A stretch of 36,737 nt of DNA, taken from positions 1-36,737 of the IMG/VR virus record IMGVR_UViG_3300025128_000138; one strand, written 5' to 3'. The notes beneath the pieces were generated by a model, which was not told the origin of the DNA, did not search any database, and saw only the letters and a program-made list of their open reading frames with translations. The stretch is from a virus. This document shows positions 6,564 through 13,550 of the stretch, one piece after another. Numbering within the stretch: the stretch's first letter is position 1; each line of letters begins with the position of its first letter. The translations under genes were made by a program, and so were the position numbers.

Positions 6564-7799
6564 ATGACTAATCAAGTTATCACGACGAATAATGGAGAAA
6601 TCCAAACAAAACAGGAACGAGAAAAAACTGTTCACGATGTATTGCAGAACGAAAATGTACGGAACGCCTTGACTGAAATTTTACCTAATAATTTAGACGC
6701 AAATCGGTTTGCAAGAATTGCGCTGACATCTCTTAGGAATAATCCAAAATTATTACAATGCGACCCCTCCAGTTTTCTAGCGGCATTATTACAAAGTGCA
6801 ACTCTAGGTCTAGAGCCTAATACGCCATTAGGTCATTCTTACCTGATTCCATATGGCAAGGAAGCAACATTAATTGTTGGGTATGAAGGTTACATCGACT
6901 TAGCATATAGAAGCGGTGTTGTTACAAGTATCCATGCAAATGTAGTTAGGAAGGGTGAATCTTTTGAATGGACAGAAGGAAGTTCACCATTTATAAACCA
7001 TAAGCCGTCAGCAACACCGCAAACCTACACACAAGGGAAGCAAATTTATCAGTCAGGCAGAGACGTGACCCATGCTTATGCAATTGCACGATTATTAGGT
7101 GGCGGGCATGTTCAGGTGGTAATGCTTAAGGAAGAAATTGACGCTATTAAATCAAGGTCAAGAGCATCTCACGACGGCCCATGGGTAACTGACCCCATAG
7201 CTATGATGAAGAAGACCGCAATACGGCAATTGCGCAAGTTTCTACCAATGTCACCGCAAGCTAGGGCGTTACATATGGCCGCTGGGCTGGATGAACAAGC
7301 CGATGCTGGATTAGAACAAACATTCATTGATGTACCTGCGGACTTATTTGATTTGAATAGCGTATTAAAGGAACCTGAACAGCCTTTAGAAACGTTAAAT
7401 AAGACGCATACAGGCACTTCAGAGTCAGAAGATGATGTTTCCTATTGCCCTGAACATGAAACGATGATGGTGAACGGTAAATATGGCTTGCAGCATCGCA
7501 TTGAAGGAACAAGTGAATGGTGTTCACCAGCAAAGTTATTAAATGCACTGATTGTGGAGCAGGGTTTAAAGCGTGATGGCGTTAATGAAATTCTAAAGAG
7601 AAGATTCGGTATAACCATCAGCAAGGCTGGTCTGGAACATTATGAAGTTGTTAAGGCGTTAGCGGGGCTGGAAAATATAGGAGAAACAAATGCAACACAA
7701 GAAACAGAAACTGACGGGGATGGCCTTACTTATATTCCTGATGACGGTAGCGTACAAATACCTGATACAGAGGAACAAGTAGGGTTATGGCACAGTTAA
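6564..7799 (+). CDS. recT: RecT-family single-strand annealing recombinase
   Basis: The ATG at 6564 follows AGGAAGGACAAAT; an upstream in-frame ATG at 6516 lies within the previous gene and has no site. The 411-residue protein shows typical RecT sequence: RFARIALTSLRNNPKLLQCD (about 48-67), FLAALLQSATLGLEPNTPLG (about 70-89), IPYGKEATLIVGYEGYIDLA (about 93-112), and PIAMMKKTAIRQLRKFLPMS (about 211-230). RecT binds and anneals single strands made by YqaJ. It is longer than typical RecT (about 270 residues). The added C-terminus, after a low-complexity linker, has YCPEHET and WCSP, suggestive of a zinc-binding module, then a helical segment. The end overlaps the VRR-NUC gene by 13 bp. Confidence 0.93.
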   Translation: MTNQVITTNNGEIQTKQEREKTVHDVLQNENVRNALTEILPNNLDANRFARIALTSLRNNPKLLQCDPSSFLAALLQSATLGLEPNTPLGHSYLIPYGKEATLIVGYEGYIDLAYRSGVVTSIHANVVRKGESFEWTEGSSPFINHKPSATPQTYTQGKQIYQSGRDVTHAYAIARLLGGGHVQVVMLKEEIDAIKSRSRASHDGPWVTDPIAMMKKTAIRQLRKFLPMSPQARALHMAAGLDEQADAGLEQTFIDVPADLFDLNSVLKEPEQPLETLNKTHTGTSESEDDVSYCPEHETMMVNGKYGLQHRIEGTSEWCSPAKLLNALIVEQGLKRDGVNEILKRRFGITISKAGLEHYEVVKALAGLENIGETNATQETETDGDGLTYIPDDGSVQIPDTEEQVGLWHS

Positions 7800-8110
7800 C
7801 AAATCAAGAAAAACTGCTTCAGCTATCTGAAAAGAAATTTGGCATAAGGGTCAAAACCTTTCTGAGAAACCATGGATGGCATGTTCAGAGCAATAGCTGG
7901 ATAGGTGTTGGAAACCAGTATATGAAAGGATTTCCTGACCTGATTTGTGTACGTCAAAAAATAATGTTCATAGAACTAAAAACAGCTATAGGTAAACTGA
8001 AGCCAGCCCAGCAAGAATGGGCAAATTGGATTGTAGAAGCAGGTGGAGATTGGCAATTATTACGCCCACAAAACTGGGAAGAATTTAAGCAAAGAGAAGA
8101 TATAGCGTGA
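7787..8110 (+). CDS. VRR-NUC domain nuclease
   Basis: This 107-residue protein matches stand-alone phage VRR-NUC enzymes. It has KGFPDLICV (about 46-54) followed by FIELKTAIGKLKPAQQEW (about 61-78), giving the D...ExK metal site of the PD-(D/E)xK fold plus the QxxW motif diagnostic of the family. The C-terminal AGGDWQLLRP is also usual. Family members cut branched DNA, including Holliday-junction-like structures. Overlap with recT and spacing to the RepA-like ATPase place it in the recombination module, where it could resolve replication intermediates before packaging. Confidence 0.92.
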   Translation: MAQLTNQEKLLQLSEKKFGIRVKTFLRNHGWHVQSNSWIGVGNQYMKGFPDLICVRQKIMFIELKTAIGKLKPAQQEWANWIVEAGGDWQLLRPQNWEEFKQREDIA

Positions 8111-8120
8111 AGGAGGTCAT

Positions 8121-8447
8121 ATGCCTTATATACAAGACTTTGAAGGTGCGGGACGTGTTCGCCTATCAAATGGTGCCAGAATGTCTTATATGAGCTTTAA
8201 ACAAGCAATGCAAGATAAGTTCTCAGATAACCATGGAACAAAAAAACCGCTTGATGGTACAAATGAATCATACGATTATTTGGATGAAGTTATTGAAGAT
8301 GTAAAACGAATAGAAACAAAATTAAGCCGTTTAGAAAAAAGCGTTTATTTGCGTCGAGCAGAGAAGGATAAAACAACAGGTCGACTCCGTAATGAAACTG
8401 AACCCGCAATTACTCACTATTCATCGGAGAGTGGCATATGGAAATGA
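8121..8447 (+). CDS. Hypothetical protein with coiled-coil segment, 108 aa
   Basis: A strong GAAGGAGGTCAT precedes the ATG. The first 40 residues are probably a small fold (RVRLSNGARMSYMSFKQAM). Residues about 52-80 (YLDEVIEDVKRIETKLSRLE) form a likely coiled coil, and a basic stretch follows. I do not recognise the family. The end overlaps the RepA-like gene by 10 bp. A helper of the replication ATPase is possible from position alone. Confidence 0.7.
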   Translation: MPYIQDFEGAGRVRLSNGARMSYMSFKQAMQDKFSDNHGTKKPLDGTNESYDYLDEVIEDVKRIETKLSRLEKSVYLRRAEKDKTTGRLRNETEPAITHYSSESGIWK

Positions 8448-9736
8448 GCGACTTGGTTGTTAATCAAAACAAAAGGAGAATCAATTATTCTCAGACAATT
8501 AATGGGTATCAGATAAGGTTCGTAGCTGAAGACATAAGGAGCGAGCGAACAGGCACCCATGCGAAAATATACTTGGGTGTTAATGACGAGCTAAAAGCAT
8601 GGGACAACTTTAATGTGGAACGTAGTGCTGATAGAACAAGGCTTGCAAATTCAGCGCATCGTAAATATCCAGATGCTCTAAGCCAACTTTATACAGCGAA
8701 TCAGTTACAGCATGACCTTGATTTATTCGCAACACTTATCTGGCCTAAATGGGTAGAAACAACAACACCATCTAGAGTGGTTGGGTTTACAGATAGAGTC
8801 TTACCAGAATTTGTATTAAATCCTTATATTGTGAAGGGCGGAGGAACCATAATATTTGGGCCGCCTGAGCGGATGAAGACCATGACGGCTCTTACCATGG
8901 CAATTGCTGTAGATGCTGGTATTGCTTTTCCGTTCAAGACTCAACAAGCCCCAGTTATGTACATAAACCTAGAGCGGCCTGAAGGCTCTATGCAAAGAAG
9001 ATTAGGTGACCTGAACAGAGCCTTAGCATTAGAACCAGATAGACCCATAATAATGCTTAATGCCAGAGGTAAGAGTTTGGCAGATGTTGAGGATGGTATT
9101 GCTAAGGCGGTAGAGCGTGAAGGCGTTGAAGTAGGTTTTCTAGATTCCATAAGCCGTGCAGGTTATGGTGATTTAATTGATAACAGGGTTGCTAATCAAA
9201 CTATCGACATTATGAATGGATTATTTGATTCATGGGTAGGAATAGCCCATTCACCAAGAAATGATGCTACACATATGTTTGGGTCAATGCACTTTGAAGC
9301 AGGTGCTGACATCATCGTTCAATTATTAACGCAATATAAGGACGATAATACGATTGGCGTTGCATTTCAGGTGACGAAATCGAATGATATGAAACGACCA
9401 CCTATTGACAGTCTTGGCTACCAGTTTGACGAATATGGTGTTTCGCACATATGGAAACCTGTCGAATCTGACTTCCCAGAACTATTAGCTTTAAAGGTTT
9501 CATCTGGTGGTCAAACAGCGGAGATAAAATCGTTCCTATTAGGTAATGGTGCCGCTCATGCTGATGAAATTGCCAAGGCTATAAATTTCTCAAGAGGTTC
9601 AGTGGCTAGAATACTTTCAGCAGATAAGCAATTTGCGGTTGTTGATAAGGATGGTCATAAACTCTTATATGGGGTGGTTGAGCAGAGTATTAAAAATGAT
9701 GCGAAGCCACCAACACAAACATGGGAGGCATTATAG
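8438..9736 (+). CDS. RepA-like/AAA_25 replicative ATPase
   Basis: The 432-residue protein has a Walker A in IIFGPPERMKTMTALTMAI (about 137-155), with the GPPExxKT form of RSF1010-RepA-like and KaiC/RecA-fold helicases. It is followed by VMYINLERPEGSMQRRLGDL (about 171-190) and a Walker B-like VGFLDSIS (about 231-238). The segment GIAHSPRNDATHMFGSMHFE (about 267-286) corresponds to the sensor/coupling region. The C-terminus holds a winged-helix-like segment (AAHADEIAKAINFSRGSVAR, about 373-392). It probably serves as a hexameric helicase for phage replication, as no DnaB, primase or polymerase is present. The start ATG lies 8 bp upstream of an alternative in-frame Met. Confidence 0.85.
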   Translation: MEMSDLVVNQNKRRINYSQTINGYQIRFVAEDIRSERTGTHAKIYLGVNDELKAWDNFNVERSADRTRLANSAHRKYPDALSQLYTANQLQHDLDLFATLIWPKWVETTTPSRVVGFTDRVLPEFVLNPYIVKGGGTIIFGPPERMKTMTALTMAIAVDAGIAFPFKTQQAPVMYINLERPEGSMQRRLGDLNRALALEPDRPIIMLNARGKSLADVEDGIAKAVEREGVEVGFLDSISRAGYGDLIDNRVANQTIDIMNGLFDSWVGIAHSPRNDATHMFGSMHFEAGADIIVQLLTQYKDDNTIGVAFQVTKSNDMKRPPIDSLGYQFDEYGVSHIWKPVESDFPELLALKVSSGGQTAEIKSFLLGNGAAHADEIAKAINFSRGSVARILSADKQFAVVDKDGHKLLYGVVEQSIKNDAKPPTQTWEAL

Positions 9737-9738
9737 CT

Positions 9739-9807
9739 ACAAATGTATTTGCGTAATTGCGCCCCTATAGTAATGCGTTTGATACGCAGTTTTAACTATT
9801 AGGGGCG
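9739..9807 (+). promoter_or_regulatory. Structured leader of ssb with palindrome and TGCG repeats
   Basis: TACAAATGTA (9739-9748) is the core of the palindrome found at 19145 and 36069. TGCGTAATTGCGC follows at 9750-9762. CGCCCCTATAGT (9760-9771) pairs with ACTATTAGGGGCG (9795-9807), with one bulge, around an inner GCGT/ACGC hairpin (9775-9787). The AAAGGAG ribosome binding site is at 9818-9824. I infer control of ssb expression, but I see no convincing -35/-10 pair here. Confidence 0.5.
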
Positions 9808-9831
9808 AAACCCAACAAAAGGAGAAACGTT

Positions 9832-10218
9832 ATGGATGGATTAAACAAGATTATGGTTATTGGAAATGTAGGCACAGACCCTGAGATGCGATACACGCCG
9901 TCAGGTAATCCTGTTACGAGTTTTAGAATAGCGGTTAGCAGGTCTTATACAGCACAGGATAAGGAAAGAAAACAGGAAACTGAATGGTTTACAGTCATAT
10001 CTTGGAACCAGCTTGCTGAACAAGTTAACGAGTATCTAATAAAAGGCCGCAGGGCGTATGTAGAAGGTAGGTTTAAAAGCCATAGCTTTGATGGCCATGC
10101 TGATGGACAGATACGCCATAGGAATGAAATTGTTGCCAATAGAGTCTTATTCCTTGACAGACCCCATGACCTTGACACGACAGAAGAACCACATATTGAG
10201 GAGCAAATTACAAGCTAA
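9832..10218 (+). CDS. ssb: Single-stranded DNA-binding protein
   Basis: The 128-residue protein follows bacterial SSB: MDGLNKIMVIGNVGTDPEMR, PSGNPVTSFRIAVSR (about 23-37), ETEWFTVISWNQLAEQVNEY (about 49-68), KGRRAYVEGR (about 71-80). The OB-fold is complete. The C-terminus is short and ends EEPHIEEQITS, acidic but without the canonical DDDIPF tip that recruits host repair and replication proteins. It would coat single strands made during replication and by YqaJ. Flanking intergenic regions (9739-9807 and 10227-10257) share TGCG-rich repeats, so the gene looks like a discrete regulated cassette. Confidence 0.96.
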   Translation: MDGLNKIMVIGNVGTDPEMRYTPSGNPVTSFRIAVSRSYTAQDKERKQETEWFTVISWNQLAEQVNEYLIKGRRAYVEGRFKSHSFDGHADGQIRHRNEIVANRVLFLDRPHDLDTTEEPHIEEQITS

Positions 10219-10226
10219 ATACCAAC

Positions 10227-10257
10227 TGCGTAATTAACTGCGTATCTGCGCAATTGC
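10227..10257. repeat. TGCG-rich repeats downstream of ssb
   Basis: CTGCGTAATT, ACTGCGTATC and TGCGCAATTGC lie in tandem. ACTGCGTATC (10237-10246) is the exact inverse of GATACGCAGT at 9781-9790 upstream of ssb, and TGCGTAATT also occurs at 9750. The gap 10219-10275 otherwise holds only the AAGGAGAA site for the next gene. They could be protein-binding repeats, replication iterons or recombination scars. Confidence 0.45.
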
Positions 10258-10275
10258 TCATAGAAGGAGAAAACT

Positions 10276-10596
10276 ATGTCTATTGAGGGAAAAATAAGGG
10301 TAGGAAATGACATTACAACGCTAAAGGTTATTTTGTATTACGAGGATAAAGGTAAATGGACACCGGCATCTAGGCTTCAGATGCACAAGTTCGAGGTAAT
10401 ACTAAAAGCAAAGAAAGCAAATGGTGGGCCGCCTGCATGGCTTGCTGAATCAGTTCTTGCTTATGACCCACAGCCATATAACATACGAAAAACGGCAGAA
10501 AATCTTGCAGCTGAGATGAAAAAACTCTGCGAACAAAAGCTAGGCACCAATGTTCGAGGCATTACAAAACTAATGGTTTTGCAGTCTTACTTATAG
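10276..10596 (+). CDS. Hypothetical protein, 106 aa
   Basis: An AGAAGGAGAAAAC site precedes the ATG. The protein is basic, with a beta-rich first third (GKIRVGNDITTLKVILYYED) and a helical second half (RKTAENLAAEMKKLCEQKLG). No family is recognised. It follows ssb and precedes the packaging genes, so it probably belongs to the DNA metabolism operon. A DNA-binding accessory role would suit its charge but is a guess. Confidence 0.7.
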   Translation: MSIEGKIRVGNDITTLKVILYYEDKGKWTPASRLQMHKFEVILKAKKANGGPPAWLAESVLAYDPQPYNIRKTAENLAAEMKKLCEQKLGTNVRGITKLMVLQSYL

Positions 10597-10644
10597 TGTA
10601 ATTTTGACAACCGATGGTAATATGGAGAAATGGAGTATGCAGAA

Positions 10645-11289
10645 ATGAATAAATTACGAGGACTTTTGCAGGTATATGTCTATCCGAATTTACTGCCCGA
10701 CCCTGAAATTGATGGCGAAGATTATATAACCTTTGGTCAACAGCTTGCGCAACTTCATAGAATTATAAGGACATGGCCAGAGGTAGATGCTTTTCCTATT
10801 GACACATGGATGATTACAAATTTAAAAGATGAAGAAACAGCCAGAGTTGTTAATACAGCTGCTAAGAACTCCCCAGAGATTCTCACTTGGTGGGAAATCG
10901 AAAAACCCTATGAATATAACCTAGGGGGCATTGAGTGGGTACGGTATGCTGATTACCTACCAATTATAGGAGATAGATTTACTTATCAATACACAGGAAG
11001 CTATGAAGCAAACTTCCAAGAATGGGCTGCAGCTGATTGGCGAAATGGAGAGGATGCTTATACCTATGAGATAGTCCAACGTGAATTTATAGGGAATGAA
11101 GATGAAGACTTCCATATGGTGCTATTGATATTGAAATCTGTACGCAATGAAGATATCCGAGCCAGATTTGTTCATACTCCTGCACAAATATCCAGAGAAA
11201 AACAACAGGCATTTGAACAGTGGTCGATTGAAAACAAAGCCCTGATGGATGCACTAAAAGAAAAATATGATGCTATAAGAACAGAGTAA
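10645..11289 (+). CDS. Hypothetical protein, about 214 aa
   Basis: Two starts are possible. ATG 10630 has GGAGA too close upstream; ATG 10645 (MNKLRGLLQV) has GGAG at 10632-10635 with 9-bp spacing, which I prefer. The protein is acidic and rich in Trp and Tyr (WWEIEKPYEYN, FQEWAAADWRNGEDAY), ending in a helix (QQAFEQWSIENKALMDALKE). It has no cysteine cluster and no membrane segment. I do not recognise it. It ends 3 bp before the putative small terminase gene. Confidence 0.72.
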   Translation: MNKLRGLLQVYVYPNLLPDPEIDGEDYITFGQQLAQLHRIIRTWPEVDAFPIDTWMITNLKDEETARVVNTAAKNSPEILTWWEIEKPYEYNLGGIEWVRYADYLPIIGDRFTYQYTGSYEANFQEWAAADWRNGEDAYTYEIVQREFIGNEDEDFHMVLLILKSVRNEDIRARFVHTPAQISREKQQAFEQWSIENKALMDALKEKYDAIRTE

Positions 11290-11292
11290 GCT

Positions 11293-11874
11293 ATGCCTAT
11301 CACTGGAAATAACCAAACATCGGTACAAGAAAAATCAGATGCTTTTTTTATGATTTATATGATGATGGGGCCAGACAGAACATTGGAAAAACTTTTAGAT
11401 ATATGTACTGAGGGTGGGCTGAAGACTTCAATTTCTGCGCTGAAACAATATTCCGCCAAGTATGATTGGCAAAAGAAGCTGCAAGAAGCCAGTCAAGTTG
11501 TGCAGGTCAAGCATAAGCAAGACCATGCCAGCGTTATATCCGACATGAACGAGCGGCAAGCCAGACTCGGGCAGGCCATGCAGAATCTATCTGGGCGTGG
11601 TCTATCACAAATCCGTGACAATATAGGGCAATTGTCGGCAAGAGATTCAGTCGTTCTTGGTGACGTTGGGTCAAAGTTAGAGCGTCTTGCTAAAGGTGAA
11701 GCTACCACCCGCCAAGAGATAACTAATCAAATGATATCCCCCATTGTCTATAACATCGTGACCATGTTCCAACAGGTGAACCTAATTGAAGACAAGGAGC
11801 AACGTGAGCGGGAGTTTGCTCTAGGATGCGATGCGATATTAGAACAGGCGGTTGGCACACTGGAAGAAGTATAA
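11293..11874 (+). CDS. terS: Probable terminase small subunit
   Basis: The 193-residue protein is helical. The N-terminus holds a helix-turn-helix-like region, with LEKLLDICTEGGLKTSISAL (about 31-50) then KQYSAKYDWQKKLQEASQVV (about 51-70), a layout seen in phage small terminases, where the HTH leads into a W-containing helix. A long central coiled-coil-like stretch (about 75-160) would drive oligomerisation. It is the first gene of the block that ends with the large terminase, although ParB-like and ABC-GNAT genes come between. A small terminase recognises pac/cos DNA and stimulates TerL. The call rests on fold pattern and position. Confidence 0.65.
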   Translation: MPITGNNQTSVQEKSDAFFMIYMMMGPDRTLEKLLDICTEGGLKTSISALKQYSAKYDWQKKLQEASQVVQVKHKQDHASVISDMNERQARLGQAMQNLSGRGLSQIRDNIGQLSARDSVVLGDVGSKLERLAKGEATTRQEITNQMISPIVYNIVTMFQQVNLIEDKEQREREFALGCDAILEQAVGTLEEV

Positions 11875-11883
11875 GGAGAAGAT

Positions 11884-12432
11884 ATGTTCAGGGACAGGAT
11901 AAAGGAATTCCGCAGAGTTAAGGCAAGCGAATTAGCCCCTTCACCCAATAATTGGCGTAAACACCCGCAACATCAGGAGGATGCGTTACGAGCAGTGCTA
12001 ACTGAAATAGGATACGCAGACGCTGTTCTAGCCCGTGAGACTGCTGAAGGCCTAGAGGTAATTGATGGACACCTTAGGACGTCTCTAGATGATGAACAGA
12101 CAGTGCCTGTGCTTATATTAGATGTAGATGAAGAGGAGGCTAAGAAGTTACTCCTTACCCATGACCCAATAGCGGCACTGGCTGAGACGGATGCAGACAT
12201 CCTGAGCGAACTACTGGCGGACGTTTCGTTTGATGATGTTGCTGTAAAAGAAATGCTGGATAACTTATTAGAGGCGGGTTCAATAACAGAAGAAGATTGG
12301 CGGGACAGCGGCATATATGACATACCACCTGTCTATCAAGTTCTTATAACCTGCGACAACGAGCAAGACCAAGGCCGTCTTCTTGTTGAGTTAGATGGAA
12401 GGGGTATATCTGTAAAGGCATTGACCATATGA
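11884..12432 (+). CDS. ParB/sulfiredoxin-fold domain protein
   Basis: The 182-residue protein begins with a ParB-like N-terminal domain: VKASELAPSPNNWRKHPQHQ (about 11-30), ALRAVLTEIGYADAVLARE (about 35-53), VIDGHLRTSLDDEQTVPVLI (about 59-78), then DVDEEEAKKLLLTHDPI. The GHLR motif is the nucleotide-binding/active-site loop of the fold, which in ParB binds CTP and in phage relatives is often linked to DNA methylases or modification enzymes. There is no HTH domain of the chromosomal ParB type. The C-terminal 60 residues (YQVLITCDNEQDQGRLLVEL) form a small alpha/beta module. An AAGGAGAAG site precedes it and it overlaps the ABC-GNAT gene by 4 bp, so the two probably act together. Confidence 0.85.
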   Translation: MFRDRIKEFRRVKASELAPSPNNWRKHPQHQEDALRAVLTEIGYADAVLARETAEGLEVIDGHLRTSLDDEQTVPVLILDVDEEEAKKLLLTHDPIAALAETDADILSELLADVSFDDVAVKEMLDNLLEAGSITEEDWRDSGIYDIPPVYQVLITCDNEQDQGRLLVELDGRGISVKALTI

Positions 12433-13550
12433 ACATAACCATATCCAAAAAGACAGACGTTAAACGGACAGCAAGGGTCATGCAGATGGAGGGCATATTT
12501 CAAATGTCACCCACCACCGTATCAGAATCCGCATGGCAGGTTGATATGCCTATTGAAGATTGGGATTGGAAGATAGGCTTGATTGTTGGGCCGTCTGGGT
12601 CAGGCAAGTCTACTGTCGCAAGCCATGTCTTTAAGGATGCTTACTGGGCTGATAGACAGACGTGGACTTCAGATACCTCTATAGTTGACGAATTTCCAAA
12701 AGATGCAAGTATTAAAACCATCACAGAACTTCTGTCGAGTGTGGGTTTTTCTTCACCTCCAGCATGGCTCCGTTCATACCAATCGCTATCAACAGGTGAG
12801 CAATTTCGAGTAACAGTTGCCAGAGCTTTAATGGAAGCTTCAACGGGTAACAGTGATACTATCTGCATTGATGAGTTCACATCCGTCATCGACAGGCAGG
12901 TTGCTCAGATAGGCTCGGCATCTATAGCTAAAGCGATTAGGCGTGGCAATACATCTCGATTGGTAGCCATTTCCTGTCATTCCGATATTATTGATTGGTT
13001 GCAACCCGATTGGCTTTATGAGCCAGCGACAAATACGTTCTCTCGGAGGTCGGTTCAACGACGCCCAGAAGTTAACCTTGAAATTTACAGAGTTGACCGC
13101 TCAGCTTGGGACATATTCAGCAAACATCACTATCTAGATGTCAGCTTAAGCAAATCGGCTAAGTGTTTTGTGGCTTGTGTAGATGGCAAGCCTGCGGCGT
13201 TTTGTGGGGTCATGATGTTTCCACATAGGATTCCTTCAGCTTCTACTTGGCGAATAAGTCGCATAGTGTGTTTGCCTGATTACCAAGGAATTGGGATTGG
13301 TATGAAAATGTGCGAATACATAGGCTCGATATTTGAAGCATCAAATCATCATTTATCTATCGTGACTGGTCATCCATCTTTAATCCGTGCTATGGGTCGT
13401 TCAGCTAACTGGACAATGAGGTCAAAACCCGGATTAAGGTCTGGTGGGCGTTTGTATAATCCTATGTCCGCAACACGAATGACAGCTGGGTTCAGATATA
13501 ACGGCCCCCCGCTGGAAGATGATGCAAGAGCGTTTGGGCTTATAGCATGA
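12429..13550 (+). CDS. ABC-type ATPase fused to Mom-like GNAT domain
   Basis: The 373-residue protein has two halves. The first (about 45-205) is an ABC ATPase: Walker A GPSGSGKST (about 53-61), signature LSTGEQFRVTVARALME (about 119-135), Walker B TICIDEFTSVIDRQVAQIG (about 143-161), and switch His in AISCHSD. No membrane partner is encoded, so it is not a transporter. The second (about 212-373) is GNAT-like: FSKHHYLDVSL (about 232-242), CFVACVDGKPAAFCGVMMF, RISRIVCLPDYQGIGIGMKM (about 273-292, the acyl-CoA loop). The HHY and ...FVA...GKPAAF pattern resembles the Mom-like protein at 2069. It overlaps ParB before and TerL after by 4 bp each. I infer a DNA- or nucleotide-modifying enzyme with ATP-driven DNA engagement. 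Confidence 0.85.
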   Translation: MNITISKKTDVKRTARVMQMEGIFQMSPTTVSESAWQVDMPIEDWDWKIGLIVGPSGSGKSTVASHVFKDAYWADRQTWTSDTSIVDEFPKDASIKTITELLSSVGFSSPPAWLRSYQSLSTGEQFRVTVARALMEASTGNSDTICIDEFTSVIDRQVAQIGSASIAKAIRRGNTSRLVAISCHSDIIDWLQPDWLYEPATNTFSRRSVQRRPEVNLEIYRVDRSAWDIFSKHHYLDVSLSKSAKCFVACVDGKPAAFCGVMMFPHRIPSASTWRISRIVCLPDYQGIGIGMKMCEYIGSIFEASNHHLSIVTGHPSLIRAMGRSANWTMRSKPGLRSGGRLYNPMSATRMTAGFRYNGPPLEDDARAFGLIA

